Shown: in pieces, positions 51,670-59,197 of the stretch
Position numbering within the stretch: position 1 is the stretch's first letter
Layout of the letters: every line of letters begins with the position of its first letter
Assembly (NCBI RefSeq): GCF_002355275.1
Contig: NZ_CP023449.1
Location: 641,001 to 705,000 of the forward strand
Length of the DNA stretch: 64,000 nt
Direction of reading: 5' to 3'
From: Rhizorhabdus dicambivorans
GTDB taxonomy: Bacteria > Pseudomonadota > Alphaproteobacteria > Sphingomonadales > Sphingomonadaceae
Program-made: the position numbers and the translations under genes
Notes under the pieces: model-generated
What the model saw: the letters and a program-made list of their open reading frames with translations, nothing else
Database searches by the model: none
What the model was told of the DNA's origin: nothing

Positions 51670-52869
51670 TCACTTCAGCAGCGGCAGGATGTCGACGGGT
51701 CGGCCATCGCGGCGCAGTTCGACGGTGATGCGGGGGGTGCGGCCGCCCGCGACTCCGATCGGGCTGCCCTGGATCAGCTCGTCTCCGGCCTTGACGCTGA
51801 GCCGGTCGAGCCCCGTGACGAGGGTGGCCCAGCCATTCTCATGTTCAATGATGACGATCCGGCCGAAGCTGCGAAAGGCCCCTGCGAAGGCGATGCGGCC
51901 GGCGGCGGGGGCGACGACCTGCGCGCCGCGGGCGGCGGCGAGGGTGAGGCCGCGCGCCCGCACCCCCGATTCGGACAGCTCGCCCATGCCGCTCACCAGC
52001 CGGCCCAGCACCGGCAGCCGGTAGGGCGGCGGGGCGTTGGACGCGTCGGCGAGCCGCTGGAGTTCGGTGCGCGGCGGCGCGGGCGCGCGGCCGGGACGGG
52101 CGGGGCGCAGGATGGGGCCGGGAAGGCTGGCGAGGCGGGCGCGGATCGCGGCCTGATCGTCGAGGCTGCCGATCAGATCGGCGATATCCTTCGCCCGCTC
52201 GCCCATCGCGATCATCCGGTCCTGCTCGGCCATCGCATCGTCGACCAGGCCCTGCGAGCGGCGGCGGCGGTCGGCTTCCAGCCGGGCGAGCGCCTGCCGG
52301 TCGATCTCCAGCCGCGCCTGCTGGCGGCGCAGCTCGGCGACGGCGCGCTCGGCCTGGCGGCGGAGCGCGTCGCCACGCGCCACCTCGGCGCGGAGCCCCG
52401 CCGTGCGCGCACGGATCTCGGGGAGCGCCGATCCCAGCAGCGCGCGGACATGGACCATGTCGTCCACCGAGCCGGGCTGCACCAGTGCCAGCGCGGCGGG
52501 GCGGCGCGCCATCGTCTGGAGCGCGGCGGTGAGCCGGACGATCGGGCCCTGGCGTTCGGCAAGGCGCGCGCGCTGGCGGGCGCGCAGCCGGTCGACGATC
52601 CCGATCCGGGCCTGCGCCTCGGCGATGCGGGCCTCGGATGCCTGGATCGCGGCCGCCGCCGCGGCCTGCTCGGCGCGGGCGCGATCGGCGGCGCGTGCCG
52701 TCGCCCGTGCCTGGCGTTCGAGCCGGGCGGCGCGGGCGGAGGCGATCGCGGCCTGCTGCCGGGCTGTGACCAACTCGCGCTGCTGTTCGGCGATGCCGGG
52801 GTCGGCGGGCGCTGCGAGGAGGGGGGCGGCGATGAGGGCAAGGGCGATAAATGACCCTCCCCATCGCAG
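51670..52869 (-). CDS. EnvC-like amidase activator, degenerate M23, start unclear
   Basis: About 399 residues from CTG 52869, or 368 from TTG 52773. A long Ala/Arg/Gln-rich coiled coil (about 60-240) precedes a C-terminal LytM/M23-type fold (VVAPAAGRIAFAGAFRSFGRIVIIEHENGWATLV). The zinc motif HxxxD is missing (GVRARGLTL) and the HxH motif is replaced by RITVELR, so it should not cut peptidoglycan but may activate amidases, as EnvC does. The upstream codons encode a signal-like stretch (FIALALIAAPLLAA) with no ATG, GTG or TTG; the first codon lies inside the palindrome at 52853. It follows rlmH. Confidence 0.75.
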   Translation of the reverse strand: MRWGGSFIALALIAAPLLAAPADPGIAEQQRELVTARQQAAIASARAARLERQARATARAADRARAEQAAAAAAIQASEARIAEAQARIGIVDRLRARQRARLAERQGPIVRLTAALQTMARRPAALALVQPGSVDDMVHVRALLGSALPEIRARTAGLRAEVARGDALRRQAERAVAELRRQQARLEIDRQALARLEADRRRRSQGLVDDAMAEQDRMIAMGERAKDIADLIGSLDDQAAIRARLASLPGPILRPARPGRAPAPPRTELQRLADASNAPPPYRLPVLGRLVSGMGELSESGVRARGLTLAAARGAQVVAPAAGRIAFAGAFRSFGRIVIIEHENGWATLVTGLDRLSVKAGDELIQGSPIGVAGGRTPRITVELRRDGRPVDILPLLK

Positions 52870-52970
52870 ATGGGGGGGGGACCGCCGCAGGCGGCGGAGG
52901 GGTCTGCGACCCCTACCCCTCCACCACCCTTCGGGTGGTCCCCCTCCCCACGCTCCGCGCAGGGAGGACC
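52853..52970. repeat. GACCCTCCC...GGGAGGACC palindromic element
   Basis: Related to the element at 24875: it shares GGTCCCCCTCCCC, GGAGGGGTCTG and CCCTCCACC. It contains two inner hairpins, CCGCCGCAGGCGGCGG and CCACCCTTCGGGTGG, and a run of nine G at 52872-52880. It overlaps the 5' end of the EnvC-like gene. Confidence 0.7.
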
Positions 52971-52990
52971 TTCAGCCCCACGCTCCCGCA

Positions 52991-53413
52991 TCACCCCTCC
53001 CGATGATAGGGATGGCCGGCCAATATGCTGGTCGCGCGCCACAGCTGTTCGGCGAGCATCGCGCGGGCAAGCATGTGCGGCCAGGTCGCCTTGCCGAAGG
53101 CGAAGAGCAGATCGGCCTCGCGGCGCTGGTCTTCGTCGAAGCCGTCGGCCGCGCCGATCAGGAAGCGGGCCTCGCGCCGGCCATCGTCGCGCCAGCGGCC
53201 GAGTTTTTCGGCGAAGGTCATCGAGCCGAGCTGCTCGCCCTTCTCGTCGAGCATGATCAGGACGGTGCCGGGCTCGCGCGGCGGCATCTTTCCGCCGCTG
53301 TCCGGCAATTCGGTGATGCGGGTCGGCCAGGCGATCCGCTTCAGATAGCGGTCGACCAGATCGGCCTCGGGACAGCGGCCGATCTTCCCCCGCGCGATGA
53401 TATGCAGCAGCAA
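52991..53413 (-). CDS. rlmH: 23S rRNA pseudouridine-1915 N3-methyltransferase
   Basis: 140 residues, SPOUT fold. Motifs LHIIARGKIGR, VLIMLDEKGEQLGSMTFAEKLG, FLIGAADGFDE (SAM-binding knot) and the C-terminal LARAMLAEQLWRATSILAGHPYHREG. Methylates pseudouridine-1915 in 23S rRNA. It follows rsfS. Confidence 0.95.
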   Translation of the reverse strand: MLLHIIARGKIGRCPEADLVDRYLKRIAWPTRITELPDSGGKMPPREPGTVLIMLDEKGEQLGSMTFAEKLGRWRDDGRREARFLIGAADGFDEDQRREADLLFAFGKATWPHMLARAMLAEQLWRATSILAGHPYHREG

Positions 53414-53450
53414 AGCGTGTTCCGGCCCCCTGCCGCTGTGTCAGATCAGG

Positions 53451-53816
53451 TCAGGCCTGCGCCGCCACCGGTGCGGGCGCGTCGCCGAAATTCCACATCC
53501 GCTCGAGATTGTAGAAGCTGCGCACCTCGGGGCGGAACAGGTGGACGATCACGTCGCCCGCGTCGATCAGCACCCAGTCGGCGGTGGGGAGGCCTTCGAT
53601 GCGGACGCTTCGGCCGAGCTCGGTCTTGATCCTGTCGGCAAGCTTGGTCGCCATTGAGGCGACCTGGCGGGTCGAGCGTCCGGAGGCGATCACCATATGA
53701 TCGGCGATGGACGATTTGCCCGCGAGGGGAATGGTCACTGTTTCGACGGCCTGATCGTCGTCGAGGGATTTCAGCACCAGCTCATGGAGCCTGTCTGAAG
53801 GATCGGTGGCGGTCAA
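53451..53816 (-). CDS. rsfS: Ribosome silencing factor
   Basis: 121 residues. RsfS signature SSIADHMVIASGRSTRQVASMATKL, then GLPTADWVLIDAGDVIVHLFRPEVRSFYNLERMW. Binds uL14 and blocks subunit joining under starvation. TTG start with AGGAGG four bases upstream, overlapping the nadD stop as TTGA. Confidence 0.95.
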   Translation of the reverse strand: MTATDPSDRLHELVLKSLDDDQAVETVTIPLAGKSSIADHMVIASGRSTRQVASMATKLADRIKTELGRSVRIEGLPTADWVLIDAGDVIVHLFRPEVRSFYNLERMWNFGDAPAPVAAQA

Positions 53817-54457
53817 TGTACCTCCTGAGGAAGCGGCCGGCGCGTCAATCGGTCGCGCAGGCCTTTGTTGCTGTGGGAAAGATGCCAGCCTGGGTCCTTG
53901 GCCCGGAGCCGCGTAGCGGAACCGCGATCAGGATAGAAGTGCAGCAGCACGAGGGCCGGCGGTCTCCATCTCGTCCAGTCTTTCGCCTTGGCCGCGGGCC
54001 GGACGAAGCGCCGTAGCCAGCCCATCGCCCTGGAGGCGCGGGCACCGACATCATAGCCTGGACGCGCGATCACGGCAATGGCGACCGTGCGCGCTATGCC
54101 GCGCCAATCGCGCCATCTGTCGAATTGCGCCAGATTGTCGGCCCCCATCACCCAGATGAAGCGCCGATTGGGATAGCGGCGGACCAGCGCCCTGAGCGTA
54201 TCGGCGGTGTAGCGGGTGCCGAGCTGGGCCTCGATCGCCGTCGGACGGATCGGCGCCCGGCGCGCCATGCGCTGTGCGGAGGCGAGCCGGGCGGAGAGTG
54301 GCGCCATGTCCGCCGCGCCCGTCTTCAGCGGATTGCCGGGGGAGACCAGCCACCACATCTCCTTAAGCCCCAGCGCGCGGATCGCGAAGCGGCTGATATG
54401 CCGATGGCTGTAATGCGCGGGATTGAAGCTGCCGCCGAGCAGGCCGGTGGGGATCAT
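53813..54457 (-). CDS. nadD: Nicotinate-nucleotide adenylyltransferase
   Basis: 214 residues. N-terminal nucleotidyltransferase motif GGSFNPAHYSHRHIS (H15, H18), and WVMGADNLAQFDRWRDW in the middle. Forms deamido-NAD from nicotinate mononucleotide, the step before nadE. Motif Gly is replaced by Ser17 (HYSH rather than HxGH), a mild deviation. Translationally coupled to rsfS. Confidence 0.94.
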   Translation of the reverse strand: MIPTGLLGGSFNPAHYSHRHISRFAIRALGLKEMWWLVSPGNPLKTGAADMAPLSARLASAQRMARRAPIRPTAIEAQLGTRYTADTLRALVRRYPNRRFIWVMGADNLAQFDRWRDWRGIARTVAIAVIARPGYDVGARASRAMGWLRRFVRPAAKAKDWTRWRPPALVLLHFYPDRGSATRLRAKDPGWHLSHSNKGLRDRLTRRPLPQEVH

Positions 54458-54500
54458 GGCCGCGCTGTAGCGGGTCGCGGGGGAGGGCGAAAGGGGCGGC

Positions 54501-54983
54501 TCATTCGCTCTCCGCCGCTGCGAACGGGGAGAAAGGCAAGATGGCGCGATAATCGGCCAGGCGCGGCCCGCCGATCCTGGTGACGCCCCGCATCAGCAGG
54601 AAGGCGTCGGCAACGATCTCGGCCTGCTGCTCGATGCCGTAGCGCGCGAAGGGGCGGCCCGGCGCCAGCCGATAGGCATAGGTGCAGAAGGGATGGCGCA
54701 TCAGCGGCAGATACCAGCGCCCGCGCGTCTGCGCCTGCCAGACATGGACCATCTCATGGACGAACAGCGCCTGCATCTGGAGCGATGCCGCCGCATAGCA
54801 GTCACGGTAAAGCCCGCCGCGCGGATGGCACCAGATGTCGCCGTCCGGCGCCATCACTGCATTGCGGGGTTGAAAGGGCCACCAGCGCCGGTGGCGGACC
54901 AGGACCGCGGCGAGATCGATCGCATCGCCGAACACCGACCGCGAAAGGGCCTTCTCGGCCGGGGTGAGGGGACGCGCGCTCAT
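54501..54983 (-). CDS. Vgr-related protein with HExxH motif
   Basis: 160 residues. LTPAEKALSRSVFGDAIDL at the N-terminus and ALFVHEMVHVWQAQTRG with a zinc-peptidase-like HEMVH. This small family is usually labelled vgr-related in alphaproteobacteria; its biochemical role is unknown. It lies between nadD (same strand) and lolA (divergent). Metal binding is inferred from the motif only. Confidence 0.75.
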   Translation of the reverse strand: MSARPLTPAEKALSRSVFGDAIDLAAVLVRHRRWWPFQPRNAVMAPDGDIWCHPRGGLYRDCYAAASLQMQALFVHEMVHVWQAQTRGRWYLPLMRHPFCTYAYRLAPGRPFARYGIEQQAEIVADAFLLMRGVTRIGGPRLADYRAILPFSPFAAAESE

Positions 54984-55091
54984 GGCTCCTTATATAGGGA
55001 AACTTCGCGCCGATCCGCACGTTGGCCGCGCTTCATTCCCAATTCAGCGGCGGCCGGGCATAAGCGCGACCGAAACAACATCAGGAAACCC

Positions 55092-55697
55092 ATGCGTCCT
55101 CTTTTCCTTTCGCTCGTCCCCGCCCTGGTCGCCGCCGCACCTGCCGCGGCGCAGCCTGGCTCGCTCGACCAGGTGTCGGCGCATCTGCGCGGGATCAGCA
55201 CGATGACCGCCGACTTCGTCCAGACCGATCGCACGGGGAAGGCGTTGTCCGGTACGCTCACCCTGCGCCAGCCTGGCAAGATCCGCTTCCAATATCAGCA
55301 GGGCGTGCCGCTGCTGATCGTCGGCGACGGCAAGGCGCTGACCATGATCGACTATTCGGTGAAGCAGGTGTCGCGCTGGCCGGTCGGCAATTCGCCGCTG
55401 TCGGTGCTGATCGATCCGCGCAAGGATATGAGCCGCTTCGCCCATATTGTCCCTTCGGCGATTCCTGGCACCGTCGCCGTCGAGGCGCGCGATCCCAAGC
55501 ATCCCGAGTTCGGCACGATCACCATCCTCTTCGCCAGGGGCGGCGGCCCGGGCGGTCTCGTCCTGCAGGGCTGGACGGTGCTCGACGCACAGAATGGAAG
55601 AGCGACGGTGCGCCTGTCGAATCAGCGATTCGGGGTGCCGATTTCCGACAAAGCGTTCATCTGGAACGACCCACGCCCGAGAGGGCCGCGGAAATAG
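55092..55697 (+). CDS. lolA: Outer-membrane lipoprotein carrier protein LolA
   Basis: 201 residues with signal peptide ending AAAQ. Typical LolA features: ISTMTADFVQTDRTGKALSGTLTLRQPGKIRFQYQQG, DPRKDMSRF and the half-barrel pattern to FIWNDPR. Carries lipoproteins across the periplasm. AGGAAAC precedes the ATG; longer frame starts lie outside. Confidence 0.92.
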   Translation: MRPLFLSLVPALVAAAPAAAQPGSLDQVSAHLRGISTMTADFVQTDRTGKALSGTLTLRQPGKIRFQYQQGVPLLIVGDGKALTMIDYSVKQVSRWPVGNSPLSVLIDPRKDMSRFAHIVPSAIPGTVAVEARDPKHPEFGTITILFARGGGPGGLVLQGWTVLDAQNGRATVRLSNQRFGVPISDKAFIWNDPRPRGPRK

Positions 55698-55705
55698 CGC
55701 GGCTG

Positions 55706-55870
55706 TTCATTCAGCCGACAGGTTGGGGCGCCTAGAAGGTTCTCAGCGGTCGCGACTTTTCTCGAGATTCCCCCCTGTTGCTCGAGAATGCCCATCGCGG
55801 CCCGCCTGCGTGACGAACGCCAGGTCGGCCCTCGCTCCACGCCCCCGGAGCGAGGGCCATTCCTTTTTCA
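55706..55870 (+). ncRNA. Possible small RNA between lolA and tRNA-Pro
   Basis: This 274-base gap lacks a gene but holds a small GGCTG...CAGCC hairpin, a TTCTCGAG...CTCGAGAA hairpin (about 55757-55788) whose loop contains CCCCCC, and a strong terminator ending in CCTTTTT. The layout of stem-loop plus unpaired pyrimidine loop plus terminator resembles an antisense sRNA. A promoter near 55710-55738 (TTCATT, TAGAAG) is weak. It could instead be the lolA 3' end. Confidence 0.3.
55827..55868 (+). terminator. Rho-independent terminator
   Basis: GGCCCTCGCTCC (55827-55838) pairs with GGAGCGAGGGCC (55847-55858), an exact 12-bp stem with an 8-base loop, followed by ATTCCTTTTTC. It is plus-strand oriented, 130 bases after lolA. 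Confidence 0.8.
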
Positions 55871-55970
55871 TTCGGTCCGAACCGGCCTGCCAATGGCGCC
55901 GTTGTGCGCTTCCGGTGCTCGCGTGCATGGAGCACGCTGCGCGCCGATCGGCGTGGGTCGCGATGTCGTG

Positions 55971-56048
<78 letters not shown>

Positions 56049-56123
56049 ACAGCAGCGCCCGCTATAGCAAGATGGTGGCTTCCGCAATATCATCCCTACG
56101 ATAGCGCGACGAACGGCAGGTCC

Positions 56124-56765
56124 ATGAAACTCTACAGCTATTTCCGGTCGTCGGCGGCCTATCGGGTGCGGATCGCGCTCAACCTCAAGGGGATCGCCGC
56201 CGACTATGTGCCGGTTCATCTGGTCAAGCCCGAGCCGCTTCCGGCCTATCGTGACGCGGTGAACCCGCAGGGGCTGGTGCCCGCGATCGAAGCGGGCGAA
56301 GACGGGCTGATCGCCCAGTCGCTGGCGATCATCGAATATCTGGAGGAGAAGCAGCCCGAGCCGCCGCTGCTGCCGAGCGGGCTTGCCGAGCGGGCCTATG
56401 TGCGGAGCGCAGCACTGCTGGTGGCGTGCGATATCCATCCACTCGCGAACCTCCGCGTGCTGCGTTACCTCAAACGCGAACTGGGGCAGGAGCAGGCAAC
56501 GATCGATGCCTGGTATCGCCACTGGGTGGAGGACGGCCTTGCCCGGCTGGAGGCTTTCGTGGCGGGCAGTGGGCGGAGCGGGGCGTTCCTGCATGGCGAT
56601 GCGCCGACCATGGCCGATTGCTGCCTCGTCCCCCAACTGTTCAACGCGCGGCGGCTGGCATGCGATCTGTCGGGCTTCCCCACCCTGGTCGAGATCGATG
56701 CGCGCTGTGCCAGGCTGGAGGCGTTCCAGCGGGCGCATCCGGATGTGCAGCCGGATGCCGAATGA
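56124..56765 (+). CDS. maiA: Maleylacetoacetate isomerase (zeta-class GST)
   Basis: 213 residues. The zeta-class signature S9S10 in FRSSAAYRVRIALNLKG, the thioredoxin-like NPQGLVPAIEAG and QSLAIIEYLEE, and the helical GDAPTMADCCLVPQLFNA. Uses glutathione to isomerise maleylacetoacetate in tyrosine breakdown. No hmgA or fahA is adjacent. AGG precedes the ATG. Confidence 0.93.
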   Translation: MKLYSYFRSSAAYRVRIALNLKGIAADYVPVHLVKPEPLPAYRDAVNPQGLVPAIEAGEDGLIAQSLAIIEYLEEKQPEPPLLPSGLAERAYVRSAALLVACDIHPLANLRVLRYLKRELGQEQATIDAWYRHWVEDGLARLEAFVAGSGRSGAFLHGDAPTMADCCLVPQLFNARRLACDLSGFPTLVEIDARCARLEAFQRAHPDVQPDAE

Positions 56766-56788
56766 GACCCGATGGCGATTTCAGAAAA

Positions 56789-56865
56789 TGGTCGGGGAGA
56801 GAGGATTCGAACCTCCGGCCCCTGCCTCCCGAAGACAGTGCTCTACCAGGCTGAGCTACTCCCCG
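56789..56865 (-). tRNA. tRNA-Pro (CGG)
   Basis: 77 bases with encoded CCA. Acceptor CGGGGAG pairs with CTCCCCG; the anticodon loop TTCGGGA carries CGG; the T arm has GGAGGTTCGAATCCTC. It closely resembles the tRNA-Pro (TGG) at 55972, suggesting an old duplication. Confidence 0.96.
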
Positions 56866-57003
56866 ACGGAGATCCGGTCGTTTGTAGGCCTCGGGAGCCG
56901 ACCGGATTGAGCCAAGTCGGGGCGCTATAGGGGCCGTCCCGATTCCCCGCAAGAGGGGTATTGCGACTTTTTGGTTCGTGTTCCGCTGGCGCGGCACGCG
57001 GTA

Positions 57004-57073
57004 CCGGCCCGCTCCCCCACCCAACCTCCCGACATCATACTGGATCGGGAGGTTGGGTGGGGGAGCGGGCCGG
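57004..57073. repeat. Perfect 29-bp inverted repeat with 12-base loop
   Basis: Left arm 57004-57032 begins CCGGCCCGCTCCCCCACCCA; right arm 57045-57073 is its exact reverse complement. Loop CATCATACTGGA. It lies 14 bases past the MFS gene stop and 138 bases past the tRNA, so may terminate the MFS transcript. No T tract follows on either strand. Confidence 0.75.
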
Positions 57074-57087
57074 CACCGCCGTTTCAG

Positions 57088-58353
57088 CTATGCTGAAACC
57101 GCTCCATAAGCCGGCGCCTTCCGGGCGAAGCTGACCGCCGCGAAGGCGGCCAGCAGGCCGAAGGCGCCTGCCAAGATGAAGGCAAGCGTGTAGCTGCCGG
57201 TCTGCTCGCGGATCAGGCCCGCGCCGAAGGCGGCGAGCGCCGCACCGATCTGGTGGCCGGTCAGCACCCAGCCGAAGATGATCGGCGCGCGCGCCTCGCC
57301 GAAATGGCGGTTGGCCAGCGCGACCGTCGGCGGCACCGTCGCCACCCAGTCGAGCCCGTAGAAGGCGGCGAAGAGGAGCAGGCCGCCCGGCTGGAAATCC
57401 AGCGCAGGCAAGGCCAGCAACGACAGGCCGCGCAGACCGTAATAGACGAACAGCAACTTGCGGGGATCATAGCGGTCGGTGAGCCAGCCCGAGGCGGTGG
57501 TGCCGATGAGATCGAACAGCCCCATCAGCGAGAGCAGGCCCGCCGCCTGCACCGGCGCGATGCCGTTGTCGCCGCAATAGGCGATCAGATGGGTGCCGAC
57601 GAGGCCGTTGGTGGTCAGCCCGCAGACCAGGAAGGTGCCGAACAGCATCCAGAAGATCGGCGTGCGCATGCCCTCGACCAGGGTGGTGATCGCGAGCGTC
57701 GCGCCTCCACCGGGGCTGTTCGACGGCGCGGTGCCAGGTTTCTCTCCGTAACGGGTCGTGCCGATCGCCGCCGGGCTTTCCGGCATCAGCAGCCACACGA
57801 TCGGGATCAGCGCGGCGGCCCCGATACCCACCGCCAGCGCGACCGGCGTCCAGGCGCCATTGCGGGTGAGCCAGGCCATGGCCGGCAGGAACAGCAGCGA
57901 TCCGGTCGCCGTGCTCGCGGTGAGCAGGCCCATCATCAGCCCCCGCCGCGCCGCGAACCAGCGGTTGACGATCGTCGCCCCCAGCACCGGCGCGATCGCG
58001 CCCGATCCTGCTCCCGAGATGAGTCCCCAGGTCAGCACATAATGCCAGCTTTGGGTCATCCACAGGCTGGCCAGCGTCGAGGCCGCCATCATCGCAAGGC
58101 CGCCGATCATCGTCCGCCGAAGGCCCATCGTCTGCATCATTCCGGCGGCGAAGGGGCCGGCCAGCCCATAGAGAAAGATACCGATCGCGGCGGCGAGCGA
58201 GATGGTCGCGCGGTCCCAGCCGAAATGGGCTTCGAGCGGCAGCATCAGCACGCTGGGCGCCGAACGCAGCGCGGCGGAGACGAGAAGCGCGACGAACGTC
58301 ACCGTCATGACGACGAAGGCGTAACGCTGTCCCGAGGCGCGACGGTGGAGCAT
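57088..58353 (-). CDS. Major facilitator superfamily transporter
   Basis: 421 residues from ATG 58353 with about 12 membrane spans. RYAFVVMTVTFVALLVSAALRSAPSVLMLPLEAHFGWDRATISLAA and GLMMGLLTASTATGSLLFLPAMAWLTRNG resemble the oxalate/formate-type and monocarboxylate-type carriers. ATG 58353 was chosen because a longer frame start lies in the operator region. A perfect palindrome just upstream suggests control by a TetR-type regulator, but none is nearby. Confidence 0.9.
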   Translation of the reverse strand: MLHRRASGQRYAFVVMTVTFVALLVSAALRSAPSVLMLPLEAHFGWDRATISLAAAIGIFLYGLAGPFAAGMMQTMGLRRTMIGGLAMMAASTLASLWMTQSWHYVLTWGLISGAGSGAIAPVLGATIVNRWFAARRGLMMGLLTASTATGSLLFLPAMAWLTRNGAWTPVALAVGIGAAALIPIVWLLMPESPAAIGTTRYGEKPGTAPSNSPGGGATLAITTLVEGMRTPIFWMLFGTFLVCGLTTNGLVGTHLIAYCGDNGIAPVQAAGLLSLMGLFDLIGTTASGWLTDRYDPRKLLFVYYGLRGLSLLALPALDFQPGGLLLFAAFYGLDWVATVPPTVALANRHFGEARAPIIFGWVLTGHQIGAALAAFGAGLIREQTGSYTLAFILAGAFGLLAAFAAVSFARKAPAYGAVSA

Positions 58354-58361
58354 TGCCGTCA

Positions 58362-58377
58362 CGTACCGATCGGTACG
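58362..58377. promoter_or_regulatory. 16-bp palindrome over the MFS start region
   Basis: CGTACCGATCGGTACG is a perfect palindrome ending eight bases before the MFS ATG, so a bound repressor would block the ribosome site or promoter. The size and symmetry suit TetR-type regulators. No regulator gene is adjacent. Confidence 0.6.
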
Positions 58378-58467
58378 GATTTGTACAAGCGCGAAGTGGG
58401 ACGCGCACGGCCCGGATGCCTCATGCCAGCCGGCACCGGCGGGCATGAGGTGTGAACGGGCGGAGGG

Positions 58468-59007
58468 TTACGCCGCTTTGGCCTGCTTGGCGGCCTCGAT
58501 CGCCTCGAGCACGATGCGGCGCGCCTCGTCGGCATCGCCCCAGGTGCCGATCCGGACCCACTTCTTGGGCTCCAGATCCTTATAGTGGGTGAAGAAATGC
58601 TCGATCTGCTGCATGATGATCTCGGGCAGATCGTCCTTCTCGTCGACCTTCGAATAATAAGGGAAGGTGCCGTCGACGGGGACGGTGAGCAGTTTCTCGT
58701 CGCCGCCGGCCTCGTCCTCCAGCTTCAGGACCGCGATCGGGCGGACCCGCACCACGCAGCCGGGGATGAACGGCGAACGCGAGACGACCAGCGCGTCGAG
58801 CGGATCGCCATCGGGCGAAAGGGTGTGCGGGATGAAGCCGTAATTGGCCGGGTAGCGCATCGGCGTGTGCAGGATGCGATCGACGAACAATGCGCCCGAC
58901 TTCTTGTCGAACTCATATTTGACGGGTTCGCCGCCGACCGGCACTTCGATGATGACGTTGAGGCTGTTCGGGGCGTCGTCGCCCACGGGGATGAGGTCGA
59001 TGTTCAT
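58468..59007 (-). CDS. ppa: Inorganic pyrophosphatase
   Basis: 179 residues, family I. Motifs IEVPVGGEPVKYEFDKKSG, MRYPANYGFIPHTLSPDGDPLDALV and KWVRIGTW. Hydrolyses pyrophosphate. ATG 59007 gives the standard bacterial length; the longer frame start is upstream noise. AAGGCG lies before the ATG. Confidence 0.97.
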   Translation of the reverse strand: MNIDLIPVGDDAPNSLNVIIEVPVGGEPVKYEFDKKSGALFVDRILHTPMRYPANYGFIPHTLSPDGDPLDALVVSRSPFIPGCVVRVRPIAVLKLEDEAGGDEKLLTVPVDGTFPYYSKVDEKDDLPEIIMQQIEHFFTHYKDLEPKKWVRIGTWGDADEARRIVLEAIEAAKQAKAA

Positions 59008-59147
59008 GGGCGCGCCTTTATGCTGCACCGCAGCTGATGCCAAGCCGCAAATCCGACGGATTCGCGGTTTTCCGGGATGGAAAGGCTTTAGGCGGGGCAA
59101 TCTTGCCTAAACGCCCGCCGTTACGGTTTCCCGGTCGCGTTCGCGAT

Positions 59148-59174
59148 GCGGAAAACCGGTTCCCACTTTTCCGC
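59148..59174. repeat. GCGGAAAACCGGTTCCCACTTTTCCGC palindrome
   Basis: A short imperfect palindrome known from intergenic regions of many alphaproteobacteria, here 24 bases before the hisS start. It may be part of the hisS leader or promoter region. Confidence 0.6.
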
Positions 59175-59197
59175 GCGATGCTCTATGGGCGCGGACC

